Below are positions 43,291 to 51,755 of a stretch of DNA of 64,000 bases, piece after piece. Within the stretch, counting starts at the first letter, position 1, and each line of letters begins with the position of its first letter. The notes beneath the pieces were generated by a model. The model was given only the letters and a program-made list of their open reading frames with translations, was not told the origin of the DNA and searched no databases. This stretch comes from Streptomyces flavidovirens DSM 40150 (GTDB taxonomy: Bacteria; Actinomycetota; Actinomycetes; Streptomycetales; Streptomycetaceae). Both the position numbers and the translations under genes were made by a program. Location of the stretch: positions 62,001-126,000 of the forward strand of contig NZ_AUBE01000004.1 in the NCBI RefSeq assembly GCF_000429085.1, given 5' to 3'.

Positions 43291-44352
43291 TCACGTCCGG
43301 GGCAGGCCGTAGGCGTCCGCGATGAGTTCGTACGAGCGCAGGCGGGCGTCGCCGCCGTGGGCGTTGGCCGTGATCATCAGTTCGTCGGCGCCGGTGCGCT
43401 TGGCCAGGTCGTCGAGGCCGGTGCGGACCGCGTCCGGCGTGCCGTGGATGACGTTGCCGAGCCAGCCGTCGACGAACTCCCGCTCCAGGGGGCTGAACTC
43501 GTACGACTCGGCCTCCTCGGGGGTCGGGATCAGCCCCGGACGGCCGGTGCGCAGGCGGACCATCGACAGGGCGCCGGTCAGGACCTGGCGGCGGGCCTCC
43601 TTCGCGTCGTCCGAGGCGAGGGCCGATACGCCGATGAGCGCGTACGGGGCGTCAAGGACGGCCGAGGGGCGGAACGACTCGCGGTAGAGGTCGAGCGCCG
43701 GGATGGTGTTCTGCGCGGAGAAGTGGTGCGCGAAGGCGAACGGCAGGCCGAGGGTGGCGGCCAGGCGGGCGCTGAAGCCGGAGGAACCGAGCAGCCAGAT
43801 GGGCGGGCGGGCGGAGTGGCCCTGAACGGGGCCGGGGACCGCGTGGATGCGGGCGTACGGGTGGCCGTCGGGGAAGTCGTCGTCGAGGAACCGGGTCAGC
43901 TCGGCGAGCTGCTGCGGGAACTCGTCGGCGCCTTCGTGGGGGCGGTCGGTGCGGCGGAGTGCGGCGGCGGTGGCGCCGTCGGTGCCGGGGGCGCGACCGA
44001 GGCCGAGGTCGACGCGGCCGGGCGCGAAGGCTTCGAGGGTTCCGAACTGTTCCGCGATGACCAGCGGTGCGTGGTTGGGCAGCATGACGCCGCCGGAGCC
44101 CAGGCGTATGCGGTCGGTGTGGGCCGCGATGTGGGCGAGGATCACGGCCGGGGAGGAGCTGGCGACGCCGGGCATGGAGTGGTGCTCGGCGACCCAGTAG
44201 CGGTGGAAGCCGCGGGCCTCGGCCTGACGGGCGATGGCGACGCTGGTGCGCAGGGCCGTGGTGGCGGTGGTCCCGCTGCCCACGGTCGCCAGGTCGAGTA
44301 CGGAAAGGGGTACCGGCGCGCTTCCGCTCGCCGTGCCTCGGATGGCGTCCAC
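43291..44352 (-). CDS. LLM-class flavin-dependent oxidoreductase (luciferase-like)
   Basis: 353 residues from the GTG at 44352, with AGGAGG eight bases upstream. The start LSVLDLATVGSGTTATTALRTSVAIARQAEARGFHRYWVAEHHSMPGVASSSPAVILAHIAAHT and RIRLGSGGVMLPNHAPLVIAEQFGTLEAFAPGRVDLGLGRAPGTD are characteristic of the MsnO8-like group of bacterial luciferase-fold monooxygenases, which use F420 or FMN. The substrate is unknown. Only 111 bases separate it from the racemase-like gene on the same strand. Confidence 0.9.
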   Translation of the reverse strand: MDAIRGTASGSAPVPLSVLDLATVGSGTTATTALRTSVAIARQAEARGFHRYWVAEHHSMPGVASSSPAVILAHIAAHTDRIRLGSGGVMLPNHAPLVIAEQFGTLEAFAPGRVDLGLGRAPGTDGATAAALRRTDRPHEGADEFPQQLAELTRFLDDDFPDGHPYARIHAVPGPVQGHSARPPIWLLGSSGFSARLAATLGLPFAFAHHFSAQNTIPALDLYRESFRPSAVLDAPYALIGVSALASDDAKEARRQVLTGALSMVRLRTGRPGLIPTPEEAESYEFSPLEREFVDGWLGNVIHGTPDAVRTGLDDLAKRTGADELMITANAHGGDARLRSYELIADAYGLPRT

Positions 44353-44463
44353 CGGTGGGTCCTCCTGCGTAGGTAGTGCGGTGTGTGCGACTCCAGGCGG
44401 CAACAGGAGGGTGGCTCCGGTTATTCCCGCGTGTCGGGGAGCGACGCGGGAGCGGGCCGGTGG

Positions 44464-45183
44464 CTACGCGCGGCGGGCGAAAAGGCGGCCCAGGCGGTTC
44501 GACCACTCCCGTCGCCCCGCCAGCCGCAACCCCTCCCACACCGTGACCTGGTTCGCCGTGAGGACCGGCTTGCCCAGCGCCTCCTCCAGCTCCGGCAGGT
44601 ACGCCGCCGTATGCAGCGCCGTATCCGGCAGCAGCACCGCCTCCGCGTCCGGGTGGTCGCCCGCGCGGGCGAGCTCCAGCACCTCCTCCCGCCCCCAGGT
44701 GCCCACCTCGGCGGCGGTGACGATGCCGCTGCCGCGCGTCGCGACCACCTCGATGTCCGCCGCCTTCAGGAAGTCGGTGAAGTACGCCGCCACGTCCTCG
44801 GGGTACGTCGCCGCGACCGCGACCCGCCCCACGCCCAGGTCCCGTACCGCGTGGGCGAAGGCGAACGACGTACTGGAGGCGGGCAGGCCGGCGGCCTGGG
44901 CCAGCAGGCTGACCTGGTCCTTCGCGCCGTGCCAGCCGAAGACGAAGCTTCCGCTCGTGCAGGCCCACACCACCGCCTCGGCGCCCGCGTGCCGCAGTTC
45001 CTCCATGCCGGCCACCAGGCGCGCGGGCGAGCCCATTTCCAGGAGGGCGTCGACGCGGTGCGCGTCCTCGCCGATGTCGGTGTGCACGACGGGCAGCCGC
45101 ACGTCGCTGTCGAGCAGCATTTCGATCCGCGGGTAGTCGTCCTCCGCGGAGTGACCCGGGTAGAGAAACCCGACCGCTGTCAT
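44464..45183 (-). CDS. Maleate isomerase/Asp-Glu racemase superfamily protein, second Cys missing
   Basis: 239 residues, ATG with AAGGGTG five bases upstream. The fold is that of maleate cis-trans isomerase and arylmalonate decarboxylase: VGFLYPGHSAEDDYPRIEMLL, first catalytic Cys in WACTSGSFVFG, and VLTANQVTVWEGLRLAG. Where relatives and the neighbouring paralogue have a second Cys (SCTNL-like), this protein has LLPDTALHTAA, so a one-Cys mechanism like EutA or a decarboxylase, or loss of activity, is possible. It starts 2 bases after the stop of the paralogue; the two form an operon. Confidence 0.85.
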   Translation of the reverse strand: MTAVGFLYPGHSAEDDYPRIEMLLDSDVRLPVVHTDIGEDAHRVDALLEMGSPARLVAGMEELRHAGAEAVVWACTSGSFVFGWHGAKDQVSLLAQAAGLPASSTSFAFAHAVRDLGVGRVAVAATYPEDVAAYFTDFLKAADIEVVATRGSGIVTAAEVGTWGREEVLELARAGDHPDAEAVLLPDTALHTAAYLPELEEALGKPVLTANQVTVWEGLRLAGRREWSNRLGRLFARRA

Positions 45184-45185
45184 GA

Positions 45186-45983
45186 TCACCCTTCTTGTTG
45201 CTGTTGCTGTTGCTGAGACTGTTCCTGGGCCGACGTCCGCGTCCGCTCCTCCTCGTCGATCAACAGCCGCTGGTACGGGCCCACCGCGCACGCCCCGATC
45301 CGCCGCAGCGCCGACCACATCGTGACCTGGTTCGCCGAGAGCACCGGCATCCGCAGCTCGGCCTCCAGCTGCGGGATCACGTCGTACGTCGGCAGATTCG
45401 TGCAGCTGATGAAGAGGCAGTCCGCCGCTCCCACCACCGCCTGTCTCGCCATGTCGACCACATCCCGGTAGGGGACCTTCCAGATGTGCCTGGTCAGTCC
45501 GAGGAAAGCGCGTCCCGTGACCGCTATCCCGGCCTGCCCGAGATATTCCTCCAGGGAGCTGGTCACGGACTCGGTGTACGGGGTCACCACCGCGATCCGC
45601 CGCGCACCCATCGCGGCGAGGGCGTCGAGCAGCGCGCCCGACGTCGTCACCGACGGCAGCTCGCCGGCCCGGGTCATCGCCGCGCACATCGCGCGCTCAC
45701 CGGCCACTCCGCCGACGAAGCTCCCCGACGTACAGGCGTACGCGACGACTTCCGGCGCCACCGCGCACAGCGCCCGCACCGCCTCGCGCAGCGTCTCGTG
45801 CTCGCTGACGAGCCGGGCCAGGTCGAGGCTGACCTCGACGGGAACGAAGGGGGTGCGGGTGAGATGCAGCGAGATCTCGTCGGGGACCCAGCGCCACAGT
45901 TCCCGGTCCAGCGCGAAGTCGAAGGGGGCCACGACGCCTACGCCGCGCTGTGGCCTTGGTCCGCCGAGGAAGGAGAGGTCCAA
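45186..45983 (-). CDS. Maleate isomerase/Asp-Glu racemase superfamily protein with Gln-rich tail
   Basis: 265 residues from a TTG at 45983; the start is uncertain. Both catalytic cysteines are present: YACTSGSFVGG and FISCTNLPTYD, and the ending VLSANQVTMWSALRRIG matches the family. The C-terminus ends in SAQEQSQQQQQQQEG encoded by alternating CAG/CAA, an odd tail that also provides the bases leading into the next gene's ribosome site. It is divergent from the D-2-hydroxyacid dehydrogenase gene. Predicted role: isomerisation or racemisation of a dicarboxylic acid in a catabolic pathway. Confidence 0.85.
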   Translation of the reverse strand: MDLSFLGGPRPQRGVGVVAPFDFALDRELWRWVPDEISLHLTRTPFVPVEVSLDLARLVSEHETLREAVRALCAVAPEVVAYACTSGSFVGGVAGERAMCAAMTRAGELPSVTTSGALLDALAAMGARRIAVVTPYTESVTSSLEEYLGQAGIAVTGRAFLGLTRHIWKVPYRDVVDMARQAVVGAADCLFISCTNLPTYDVIPQLEAELRMPVLSANQVTMWSALRRIGACAVGPYQRLLIDEEERTRTSAQEQSQQQQQQQEG

Positions 45984-46035
45984 TGCGGCCCCCAGGTGCG
46001 TGTGTTGACGACCGTAGGTTCGGGTGCGAGCGTGG

Positions 46036-46059
46036 TCAATCCGTACATCAATCCGTACA
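46036..46059. promoter_or_regulatory. 12-bp tandem repeat in a divergent promoter
   Basis: TCAATCCGTACA occurs twice in direct succession between the racemase-like gene (start 45983, minus) and the dehydrogenase gene (start 46090, plus). Its place in a 106-base divergent promoter suggests a regulator site, perhaps for the IclR protein of the locus; this is inference. Confidence 0.45.
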
Positions 46060-46089
46060 TCTCAGACGTGTCGAAGGGGTTTCGCCTCC

Positions 46090-47049
46090 ATGTCCGAAGA
46101 GACCGAAGCAACCCTTCTCGTACTCGACGCCGATCCACCGCCCCGCCTGGGCAGGCTGACCGGACGTGTCCGCATCCTGCACGGTGACGAGAAGACGCTC
46201 GCCCGTCAACTCCCGCTCGCCGATGTGCTGCTGGTCTGGGACTTCACCTCCGACGCGGTACGCCGCGCCTGGCCGGGCGACGGTCCCCGGCCGCGCTGGG
46301 TGCACACCGCGAGTGCCGGCGTCGACCACCTCATGTGCCGCGAGCTGATCGAGTCGGACACGGTGGTGACCAACGCCCGCGGAATCTTCGACCTGCCGAT
46401 CGCGGAGTACGTGTCGGGCCTGGTCATCGCCATGGCGAAGGACATTCCCGGCACGCTGGAACTCCAGCGGCAGCGGCGCTGGCGGCACCGCGAGACCCTG
46501 CGTGTGGCGGGGAGCAGGACGGTGATCGTGGGTTCGGGGCCGATCGGGCGGGAGATCGCCCGACTCCTCCAGGCCCTGGGGGTCGTCACAGCTCTGGTCG
46601 GCCGCACCGAGCGCCCCGGCGTGCACGGCGCCCATGAGCTGACCCCGTTGCTCTCACGCGCCGACTGGGTGGTGTGCGCGGCGCCGCTCACGGACGCGAC
46701 GCGCGGCATGTTCGACGCCGCGGCCTTCGACGCCATGCAGCCGTCCGCCCGCTTCATCAATGTGGGGCGCGGCCCGCTCGTCGTCGAGGACGACCTCGTG
46801 GCGGCCCTGCGCAAACGGTGGATCGCGGGCGCGGCGCTGGACGTGTTCGGCGAGGAGCCGCTGCCGCCGGACAGCCCGCTGTGGGACGTTCCCGGCCTGA
46901 TCGTGTCGCCGCACATGAGCGGGGACACGGTCGGCTGGCGCGACGAGCTGGGCGCGCAGTTCGTCGAATTGTACGAACTATGGGCGTCCGGCAGCCCTCT
47001 GCCGAACGTGGTGGACAAGAAACGTGGGTACGTCCCCATGCATGACTGA
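46090..47049 (+). CDS. D-2-hydroxyacid dehydrogenase family protein
   Basis: 319 residues from the ATG at 46090. The Rossmann motif is TVIVGSGPIGREIARLLQALG, the substrate-domain ASAGVDHL and FDLPIAEYVSGLVIAMAK precede it, and the active-site elements are NVGRGPLVVEDDL (Arg), DVFGEEPLPPDSPLWD (Glu) and VSPHMSGDT (His). It should reduce a 2-oxoacid or oxidise a D-2-hydroxyacid with NAD(P). Its last codons overlap the amidase start by 8 bases, so the two are coupled. Confidence 0.92.
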   Translation: MSEETEATLLVLDADPPPRLGRLTGRVRILHGDEKTLARQLPLADVLLVWDFTSDAVRRAWPGDGPRPRWVHTASAGVDHLMCRELIESDTVVTNARGIFDLPIAEYVSGLVIAMAKDIPGTLELQRQRRWRHRETLRVAGSRTVIVGSGPIGREIARLLQALGVVTALVGRTERPGVHGAHELTPLLSRADWVVCAAPLTDATRGMFDAAAFDAMQPSARFINVGRGPLVVEDDLVAALRKRWIAGAALDVFGEEPLPPDSPLWDVPGLIVSPHMSGDTVGWRDELGAQFVELYELWASGSPLPNVVDKKRGYVPMHD

Positions 47050-48448
47050 CCTGAGCGCACTGACCGCCCGTCAACTGCTGGCCGGGTACGAGAAAGGTGA
47101 GTTCTCCCCGGTCGACGCGACCCGCGCCACGCTGGCCCGGATCGAAGCCGTACAGCCGCTCGTCAACGCCTTTGTCCGCGTCGACGCCGAGGACGCACTC
47201 GCTCAGGCGGAGGCGTCCGCGGCGCGGTGGCGCCGGAAGGAGCCGCTGGGCCTGGTCGACGGGGTGCCGGTGTCGGTGAAGGATCTGCTGCTGATGCGCG
47301 GCGGGCCGACGCTGCGGGGCTCCAGGACCGTACGGCCGGACGCGGCCTGGAACGAGGACGCGCCGTCGGTGGCGCGGCTGCGGGAGCACGGCGCGGTGTT
47401 CCTCGGCAAGACGACCACGCCCGAGTTCGGGTGGAAGGGCGTCACCGACTCGCCCCTCTCCGGCGCGACCGGCAATCCGTACGATCCGTCGCGCACGTCG
47501 GGCGGCTCCAGCGGCGGCAGCGCGGCGGCCGTGGCGCTCGGGGCGGGGCCGCTGTCGCTCGGCACGGACGGCGGGGGCTCGGTCCGCATTCCGGCCTCCT
47601 TCTGCGGGATCTTCGGCCTGAAGCCGACGTACGGCCGCGTGCCGCTCTACCCCTCCAGCCCGTTCGGGACGCTCGCGCACGTGGGCCCGATGACGCGGGA
47701 CGTGGCGGACGCGGCGCTGCTGATGGACGTCATCAGCGGCCCCGACTGGCGCGACTGGTCGCAGCTCGCACCGGGCGGGAGCATGACCGCGGAGCTGGAC
47801 GGCGGGGTGAAGGGCCTGCGGGTGGCGTACTCGGCGTCCTTCGGCGGGCAGGTGGCGGTACGGCCGGACGTGGCGGTGGCGGTACGCGCGGCGGCGGGAA
47901 AGCTGGCCGAGCTGGGGGCGTACGTCGAAGAGGCGGACCCGGCCATGGGAAGTGAGCACAGCGCGGACCCCATGGAGGCCTTCCACACCCTCTGGTTCAG
48001 CGGGGCCGCGCGCCTGGTGCAGCACTTCGGCGCGAAGCAGCGCGAGCTGCTGGACCCGGGCCTGCGGGAGGTTTCGGCGCTGGGCGCGCGGTACAGCGCG
48101 CTGGACTACCTGGCGGCGGTCGACGCCCGCATGGAGCTGGGCCGCCGCATGGGCCGCTTCCACGCGACGTACGACCTCCTGCTCACGCCGACGCTGCCGA
48201 TCACCGCCTTCGAGGCGAACGCCGAGGTTCCGAAGGGGTCGGGCCACCGGCGCTGGACGGGCTGGACCCCGTTCACGTACCCCTTCAACCTCACCCAGCA
48301 GCCCGCCGCGACCATGCCCTGCGGCCTGGACGCCGACGGACTGCCCATCGGCGTCCAACTGGTCGCGGCCCGCCACCGGGACGACCTGGTACTGCGCGCG
48401 GCACACGCGCTGAAACACCTCGTCGGGAGCCCAACCGCCGCTTTGTGA
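47042..48448 (+). CDS. Amidase signature (AS) family amidase
   Basis: 468 residues. The catalytic lysine is Lys80 in VPVSVKDLLL; the Gly/Ser region SGGSSGGSAAAVALGAGPLSLGTDGGGSVRIPASFCGIFGLKPTYGRVP holds the cis-Ser and nucleophile Ser. It hydrolyses an amide to acid and ammonia. The ATG at 47042 gives the family's usual start TDLSALTARQLLAGY; a GTG at 47024 would add six residues. Together with the dehydrogenase, isomerases and the transporter it suggests breakdown of an imported amide or amino acid derivative. Confidence 0.92.
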   Translation: MTDLSALTARQLLAGYEKGEFSPVDATRATLARIEAVQPLVNAFVRVDAEDALAQAEASAARWRRKEPLGLVDGVPVSVKDLLLMRGGPTLRGSRTVRPDAAWNEDAPSVARLREHGAVFLGKTTTPEFGWKGVTDSPLSGATGNPYDPSRTSGGSSGGSAAAVALGAGPLSLGTDGGGSVRIPASFCGIFGLKPTYGRVPLYPSSPFGTLAHVGPMTRDVADAALLMDVISGPDWRDWSQLAPGGSMTAELDGGVKGLRVAYSASFGGQVAVRPDVAVAVRAAAGKLAELGAYVEEADPAMGSEHSADPMEAFHTLWFSGAARLVQHFGAKQRELLDPGLREVSALGARYSALDYLAAVDARMELGRRMGRFHATYDLLLTPTLPITAFEANAEVPKGSGHRRWTGWTPFTYPFNLTQQPAATMPCGLDADGLPIGVQLVAARHRDDLVLRAAHALKHLVGSPTAAL

Positions 48449-48506
48449 CCGCCATTTGGCGAGCCCTGGAGCGGAATGGGCTATTCCAAAACAATCGGGC
48501 ATTAAA

Positions 48507-48518
48507 CCATTTAAATGG
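48507..48518. promoter_or_regulatory. AT-rich perfect palindrome upstream of a secreted protein
   Basis: CCATTTAAATGG is a perfect 12-bp palindrome in an AT-rich pocket (48480-48520) unusual for this genome, 76 bases before the next start. Likely a regulator site or part of a promoter. Confidence 0.45.
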
Positions 48519-48593
48519 CGCGCAGACGGGTCCGCCGTCTGCCACAGTCACCCCAACGGGCCGCCTCGCGCCCGGAGTCAGGGGGAAAACGGA

Positions 48594-49766
48594 ATGAGAC
48601 TCACCACGAGAACGAAATCACTCGGCGCCGGAGCACTCGCCGTAGCGCTGTCCGTCGTACTGCTGCCGGTTCACGGCGCCAACGCCGCCGTCGACAACGG
48701 CTGGGGGCACACCGGGGACGCCTCGGTGGAACGCACGGTCGGCGAGAAGACCACCGGGGACTTCGCCGCCCTCGCCGACGCCGTGCTCACCAAGCGCACC
48801 TCGGCCCTGCTCGACGGGACACGGCCCGCGGCCCGCGCGGCAATCGCCCCGGTCGGTGACGTACGCGTCGCCGGCGGTGTGGCCCGCGCCGAGGACCGCG
48901 CCGTCACCGGGCTGCTCGACCGCAAGGCGCGGCTGGCCGGACTGCACGAGGCGTACACCGCGGCGGATGTCGACGTCGACGTGGAGAAGGTGGACGTCAC
49001 CGGCGACCGCGCGACAGCGGAGGCCACCGAGACCACGGTGCTCACGTACAAGAAGATCCGCGGTGACGAGCCACCCACAACGGGGTTCCAGGCGCGGCAC
49101 CGACTGACCTTCACCGCAGCCGCGGACGGCGGCTGGCAGCTCACGGGCATCGCGTCGCTCAGCGAGGGAGGCCCCGCCGCGGTCAACGCACCGGAGACCG
49201 CGGTCGTGGACGAGGGCGGCGAAGCCGCACCGTCGGGCCAGGCCGCCGGTACCACCGAGCCGGCCCGGCCCGAGGCGAAGGTTTCCGCCATGGCGGGCTA
49301 CAACTACACCGCCATGGCGAAGTACGCGGAGAAGCACTGGAAGAACTACAACCCGGCGTACCGCAAGTTCAACGGCGTGGGCGGGGACTGCACCAACTTC
49401 ATCAGCCAGTCGCTGAGGGCCGGCGGGTGGCAGAACGACACCGGCTGGTACCGGAGCTACAAGAACTGGTGGTACACCTCGTCCAACCAGACCTGGTCCT
49501 GGACGAGCGTTCCCTACTGGGCCTCGTTCGCGCTCCACAGCAAGCGGACGTACAACCTCTCGAACGTGTACCACATGGGCGTCGGGGACATCCTCCAGAT
49601 GGACTTCAGCAGCAACGGGTCCAAGGACCACTCGATGATCACGACGTACCGGAGTTCGCGCGGTGTCCCGTACCTCACCTACCACTCCGACAACACCTAT
49701 CGAAAGTCGGTGGCGAGCATTGTGGCGTCCAACCGGGGAGCGACGTACTACGCCTTCCGCACCTGA
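48594..49766 (+). CDS. Secreted protein with C-terminal amidase-type (CHAP-like) domain
   Basis: 390 residues. Signal peptide: RLTTRTKSLGAGALAVALSVVLLPVHGANA. The middle (residues about 30-220) is an alpha/beta repeat domain with TEATETTVLTYKK. The C-terminal 150 residues are the 'putative amidase domain' of Gram-positive secreted proteins: YNYTAMAKYAEKHWKNYN, the catalytic Cys in GGDCTNFISQSLRAGGW, and the His in KDHSMITTY, followed by HSDN. It probably acts on peptidoglycan or peptides outside the cell. The ATG at 48594 is preceded by GGGGGAAAA; the open frame upstream is not coding. Confidence 0.88.
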   Translation: MRLTTRTKSLGAGALAVALSVVLLPVHGANAAVDNGWGHTGDASVERTVGEKTTGDFAALADAVLTKRTSALLDGTRPAARAAIAPVGDVRVAGGVARAEDRAVTGLLDRKARLAGLHEAYTAADVDVDVEKVDVTGDRATAEATETTVLTYKKIRGDEPPTTGFQARHRLTFTAAADGGWQLTGIASLSEGGPAAVNAPETAVVDEGGEAAPSGQAAGTTEPARPEAKVSAMAGYNYTAMAKYAEKHWKNYNPAYRKFNGVGGDCTNFISQSLRAGGWQNDTGWYRSYKNWWYTSSNQTWSWTSVPYWASFALHSKRTYNLSNVYHMGVGDILQMDFSSNGSKDHSMITTYRSSRGVPYLTYHSDNTYRKSVASIVASNRGATYYAFRT

Positions 49767-49779
49767 CCCGGCACGCCGG

Positions 49780-50205
49780 GTGTCCCGCTTCGGCGCGCTG
49801 AGCGCGGCCGTGCTGTGCGCGGGGCTGCTCTCCGCGTGCGGCGGGGCACAGAAGGAGGCGGACCTGGCGGACCAGGACCGCTTCCTCAGGGAGTACGTGG
49901 ACCTCCTCAACCAGGCGGACGAGGACGGCCTGGCCGACCTCCTCGACGACCATCCGCGCGGCAAGGAGGACGCCCGTGCCCGGATCAAGGCGTACGGCGG
50001 CCAGAAGTGGGACGTCACCTGGAACCGCACCTCCGAGTTCCAGGACGTCTGGCGGGTCCGGCTGACCGGAACCTCCGGGGCGGACGACCGTCCCGTCAAG
50101 GTCGTGGAGACCGTGAGCTGGGAGGACGAGCACTGGCTGCTGACTCCGCTGGACGGCGTGGTTCCGAAGCCGCCCAACGCGGCGGAGACGACGCCGCCGG
50201 GCTGA
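49780..50205 (+). CDS. Small lipoprotein of unknown function
   Basis: 141 residues from a GTG at 49780. A basic start, a hydrophobic segment (GALSAAVLCAGLLSAC) and the lipobox LLSAC mark a lipoprotein. The mature part is acidic with DRFLREYVDLLNQADEDGLADLLDDHP and a C-terminal strand region VWRVRLTGTSGADDRPVKVVETVSWEDEHWLLTPLD, a cystatin/NTF2-like pattern. It begins 13 bases after the secreted amidase-domain gene, so they are probably co-expressed. The start is chosen for the signal peptide; its ribosome site is poor. Confidence 0.75.
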   Translation: MSRFGALSAAVLCAGLLSACGGAQKEADLADQDRFLREYVDLLNQADEDGLADLLDDHPRGKEDARARIKAYGGQKWDVTWNRTSEFQDVWRVRLTGTSGADDRPVKVVETVSWEDEHWLLTPLDGVVPKPPNAAETTPPG

Positions 50206-50213
50206 CCGCCACG

Positions 50214-50245
50214 GGCCCGCGCTCCTGAGGGAGCGCGGGCCTTTC
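50214..50245. terminator. Terminator hairpin after the lipoprotein gene
   Basis: GGCCCGCGCTCC (50214-50225) and GGAGCGCGGGCC (50230-50241) pair perfectly around TGAG and are followed by TTTCT. It also lies at the end of the opposing DUF3830 gene and may serve both. Confidence 0.88.
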
Positions 50246-50745
50246 TACGTCCGGCGGAAGCTCAGGGTCTCGCCGAGTGCGCCTGCGCGCCACAGGTCCT
50301 GGCAGGCCTCCGCCATCCGGTCCAGGCCGTCCACCACCGTGCCCCAGACGATGGCGGGGACCCAGCCCGTGTCGCCGTTGAGCAGCAGGTTGTTGCGTTC
50401 GTAGAAGAGGGCGAGGTCGACGACGCCGTGGCCGGGGCGGATGGTGGGTTTCGGGCCGTAGCCGTGGGACGCGGTGCCGAGCTGGGTGTCGGAGAAGGCG
50501 AAGTAGCAGAGGTCGCCGGGGATGGGGGTGACGGTGGGGTTCTCCAGCGGCGGCTCCTCGGCGGCGAAGGGGGGAACCAGAGCGTAGATCTCGTTGCGGG
50601 CGTACTTCGCGTGATAGACGTCCCCGCCCAGCGGGAGCGCCTGCCACACCGCCTCGCAGGTGACCGGCGCCCGGTCGTCCAGGAGTCTCGCGGTGCAGCG
50701 CACACCGCGCTTGTCGAGCGACACGTCCACGAATCGGTCGGTCAT
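50245..50745 (-). CDS. DUF3830 family protein
   Basis: 166 residues. The sequence VTCEAVWQALPLGGDVYHAKYARNEIYALVPPF, PTVTPIPGDLCYFAF and LALFYERNNLLLNGDTGWVPAIVWGTVVDGLDRMAEACQDLWRAG fits DUF3830, a cyclophilin-like family often found beside amidases, Asp/Glu racemases and amino acid transporters. Function unknown. It is divergent from the transporter operon, with 107 bases between, and thus probably belongs to the same catabolic locus. Confidence 0.8.
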   Translation of the reverse strand: MTDRFVDVSLDKRGVRCTARLLDDRAPVTCEAVWQALPLGGDVYHAKYARNEIYALVPPFAAEEPPLENPTVTPIPGDLCYFAFSDTQLGTASHGYGPKPTIRPGHGVVDLALFYERNNLLLNGDTGWVPAIVWGTVVDGLDRMAEACQDLWRAGALGETLSFRRT

Positions 50746-50852
50746 CTCCCCATGGTCCCCAGTGGGTCAAGGGCGCCCCCTCGCGGCACCCGCCGCGAGA
50801 CGGGCCGGAATTGACCGGCATACCTTCCTTGGAGTCGGGTAGCCGCGCGCCC

Positions 50853-51755
50853 ATGCCTCCACCACCAGGGAACGACTCGGACAGCACGACAAGACACTCC
50901 ATACGCCGCCGCTCGCTGCTGCTGGGAACGGCCGCGCTGGGCGCCGCGGGGGCGCTCGGCGCGGCCGGCTGCGGCAAGGTCCCGTCCGGCGACACGCTAG
51001 CCCGGCTGAAGTCGCAGGGCACGGTACGGCTCGGCATCGCGGGCGAGGCTCCGTACGGGTACATCGACGAGCAGGGCGCCTTCACCGGCGAGGCGGTGGA
51101 ACTCGCCAAGGTGATCTTCAAGCGGCTCGGGGTGCCGAAGGTGCAGCCGTCGCCGACCGACTTCTCCTCGCTGATCCCCGGCCTCCAGGCGCAGCAGTTC
51201 GACGTGGTCTCCGCCGGGATGTACATCAACAAGGAACGCTGCGCCCAGGTCCTCTTCGCCGACCCCGAGTACCAGATGCTCGACTCGTTCATCGTGCGCA
51301 AGGGCAACCCGAAGAAGCTGTATTCGTACCAGGACGTGGTCGAGGCGAAGGCGAAGATCGCCACCGGCGCCGGATACGCCGAGCTCGATTACGCGGTCGC
51401 CGCCGGCATCCCGCGCAAGGAGATCGCGATCTTCCAGGACCCGGTCGCGGGCCTGAACGCCGTGGAGTCCGGCCGGGTCGACGTCTTCGCGGGCACCGCG
51501 CTGACCGCCCGCGGAGTGGTGAAGAAGAGCACGAAGGCCGAGGCCACCAAGCCCTTCGCGCCGGTCGTGGACGGCACGAAGAAGGTGGACGGCGGCGGCT
51601 TCGCCTTCCGGCTCGGCGACGGCGAACTGCGCGACGCCTTCAACGTGGAGATCCACAAGATGAAGAAGAGCGGCGAGCTCTTCCGGATTCTCCAGCCGTT
51701 CGGCTTCACCAAGGCGGAGATGACCACGATGACCGCAGAGGAGCTGTGCGCATGA
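50853..51755 (+). CDS. ehuB: EhuB-like substrate-binding lipoprotein (polar amino acid/ectoine type)
   Basis: 300 residues. The N-terminus has a twin-arginine-like RRRSLLLGTAALGAAGALG and lipobox GAAGC, so a Tat-exported lipoprotein is likely. The binding domain starts TVRLGIAGEAPYGYIDEQGAFTGEAVELAKVIFKRLG, with SLIPGLQAQQFDVVSAGMYINKERCAQVLFADPEYQ, which closely follows the EhuB pattern of ectoine/hydroxyectoine transporters. The substrate here is not proven. The start is uncertain (a TTG at 50811 is also open). It ends in an ATGA overlap with the permease gene. Confidence 0.82.
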   Translation: MPPPPGNDSDSTTRHSIRRRSLLLGTAALGAAGALGAAGCGKVPSGDTLARLKSQGTVRLGIAGEAPYGYIDEQGAFTGEAVELAKVIFKRLGVPKVQPSPTDFSSLIPGLQAQQFDVVSAGMYINKERCAQVLFADPEYQMLDSFIVRKGNPKKLYSYQDVVEAKAKIATGAGYAELDYAVAAGIPRKEIAIFQDPVAGLNAVESGRVDVFAGTALTARGVVKKSTKAEATKPFAPVVDGTKKVDGGGFAFRLGDGELRDAFNVEIHKMKKSGELFRILQPFGFTKAEMTTMTAEELCA

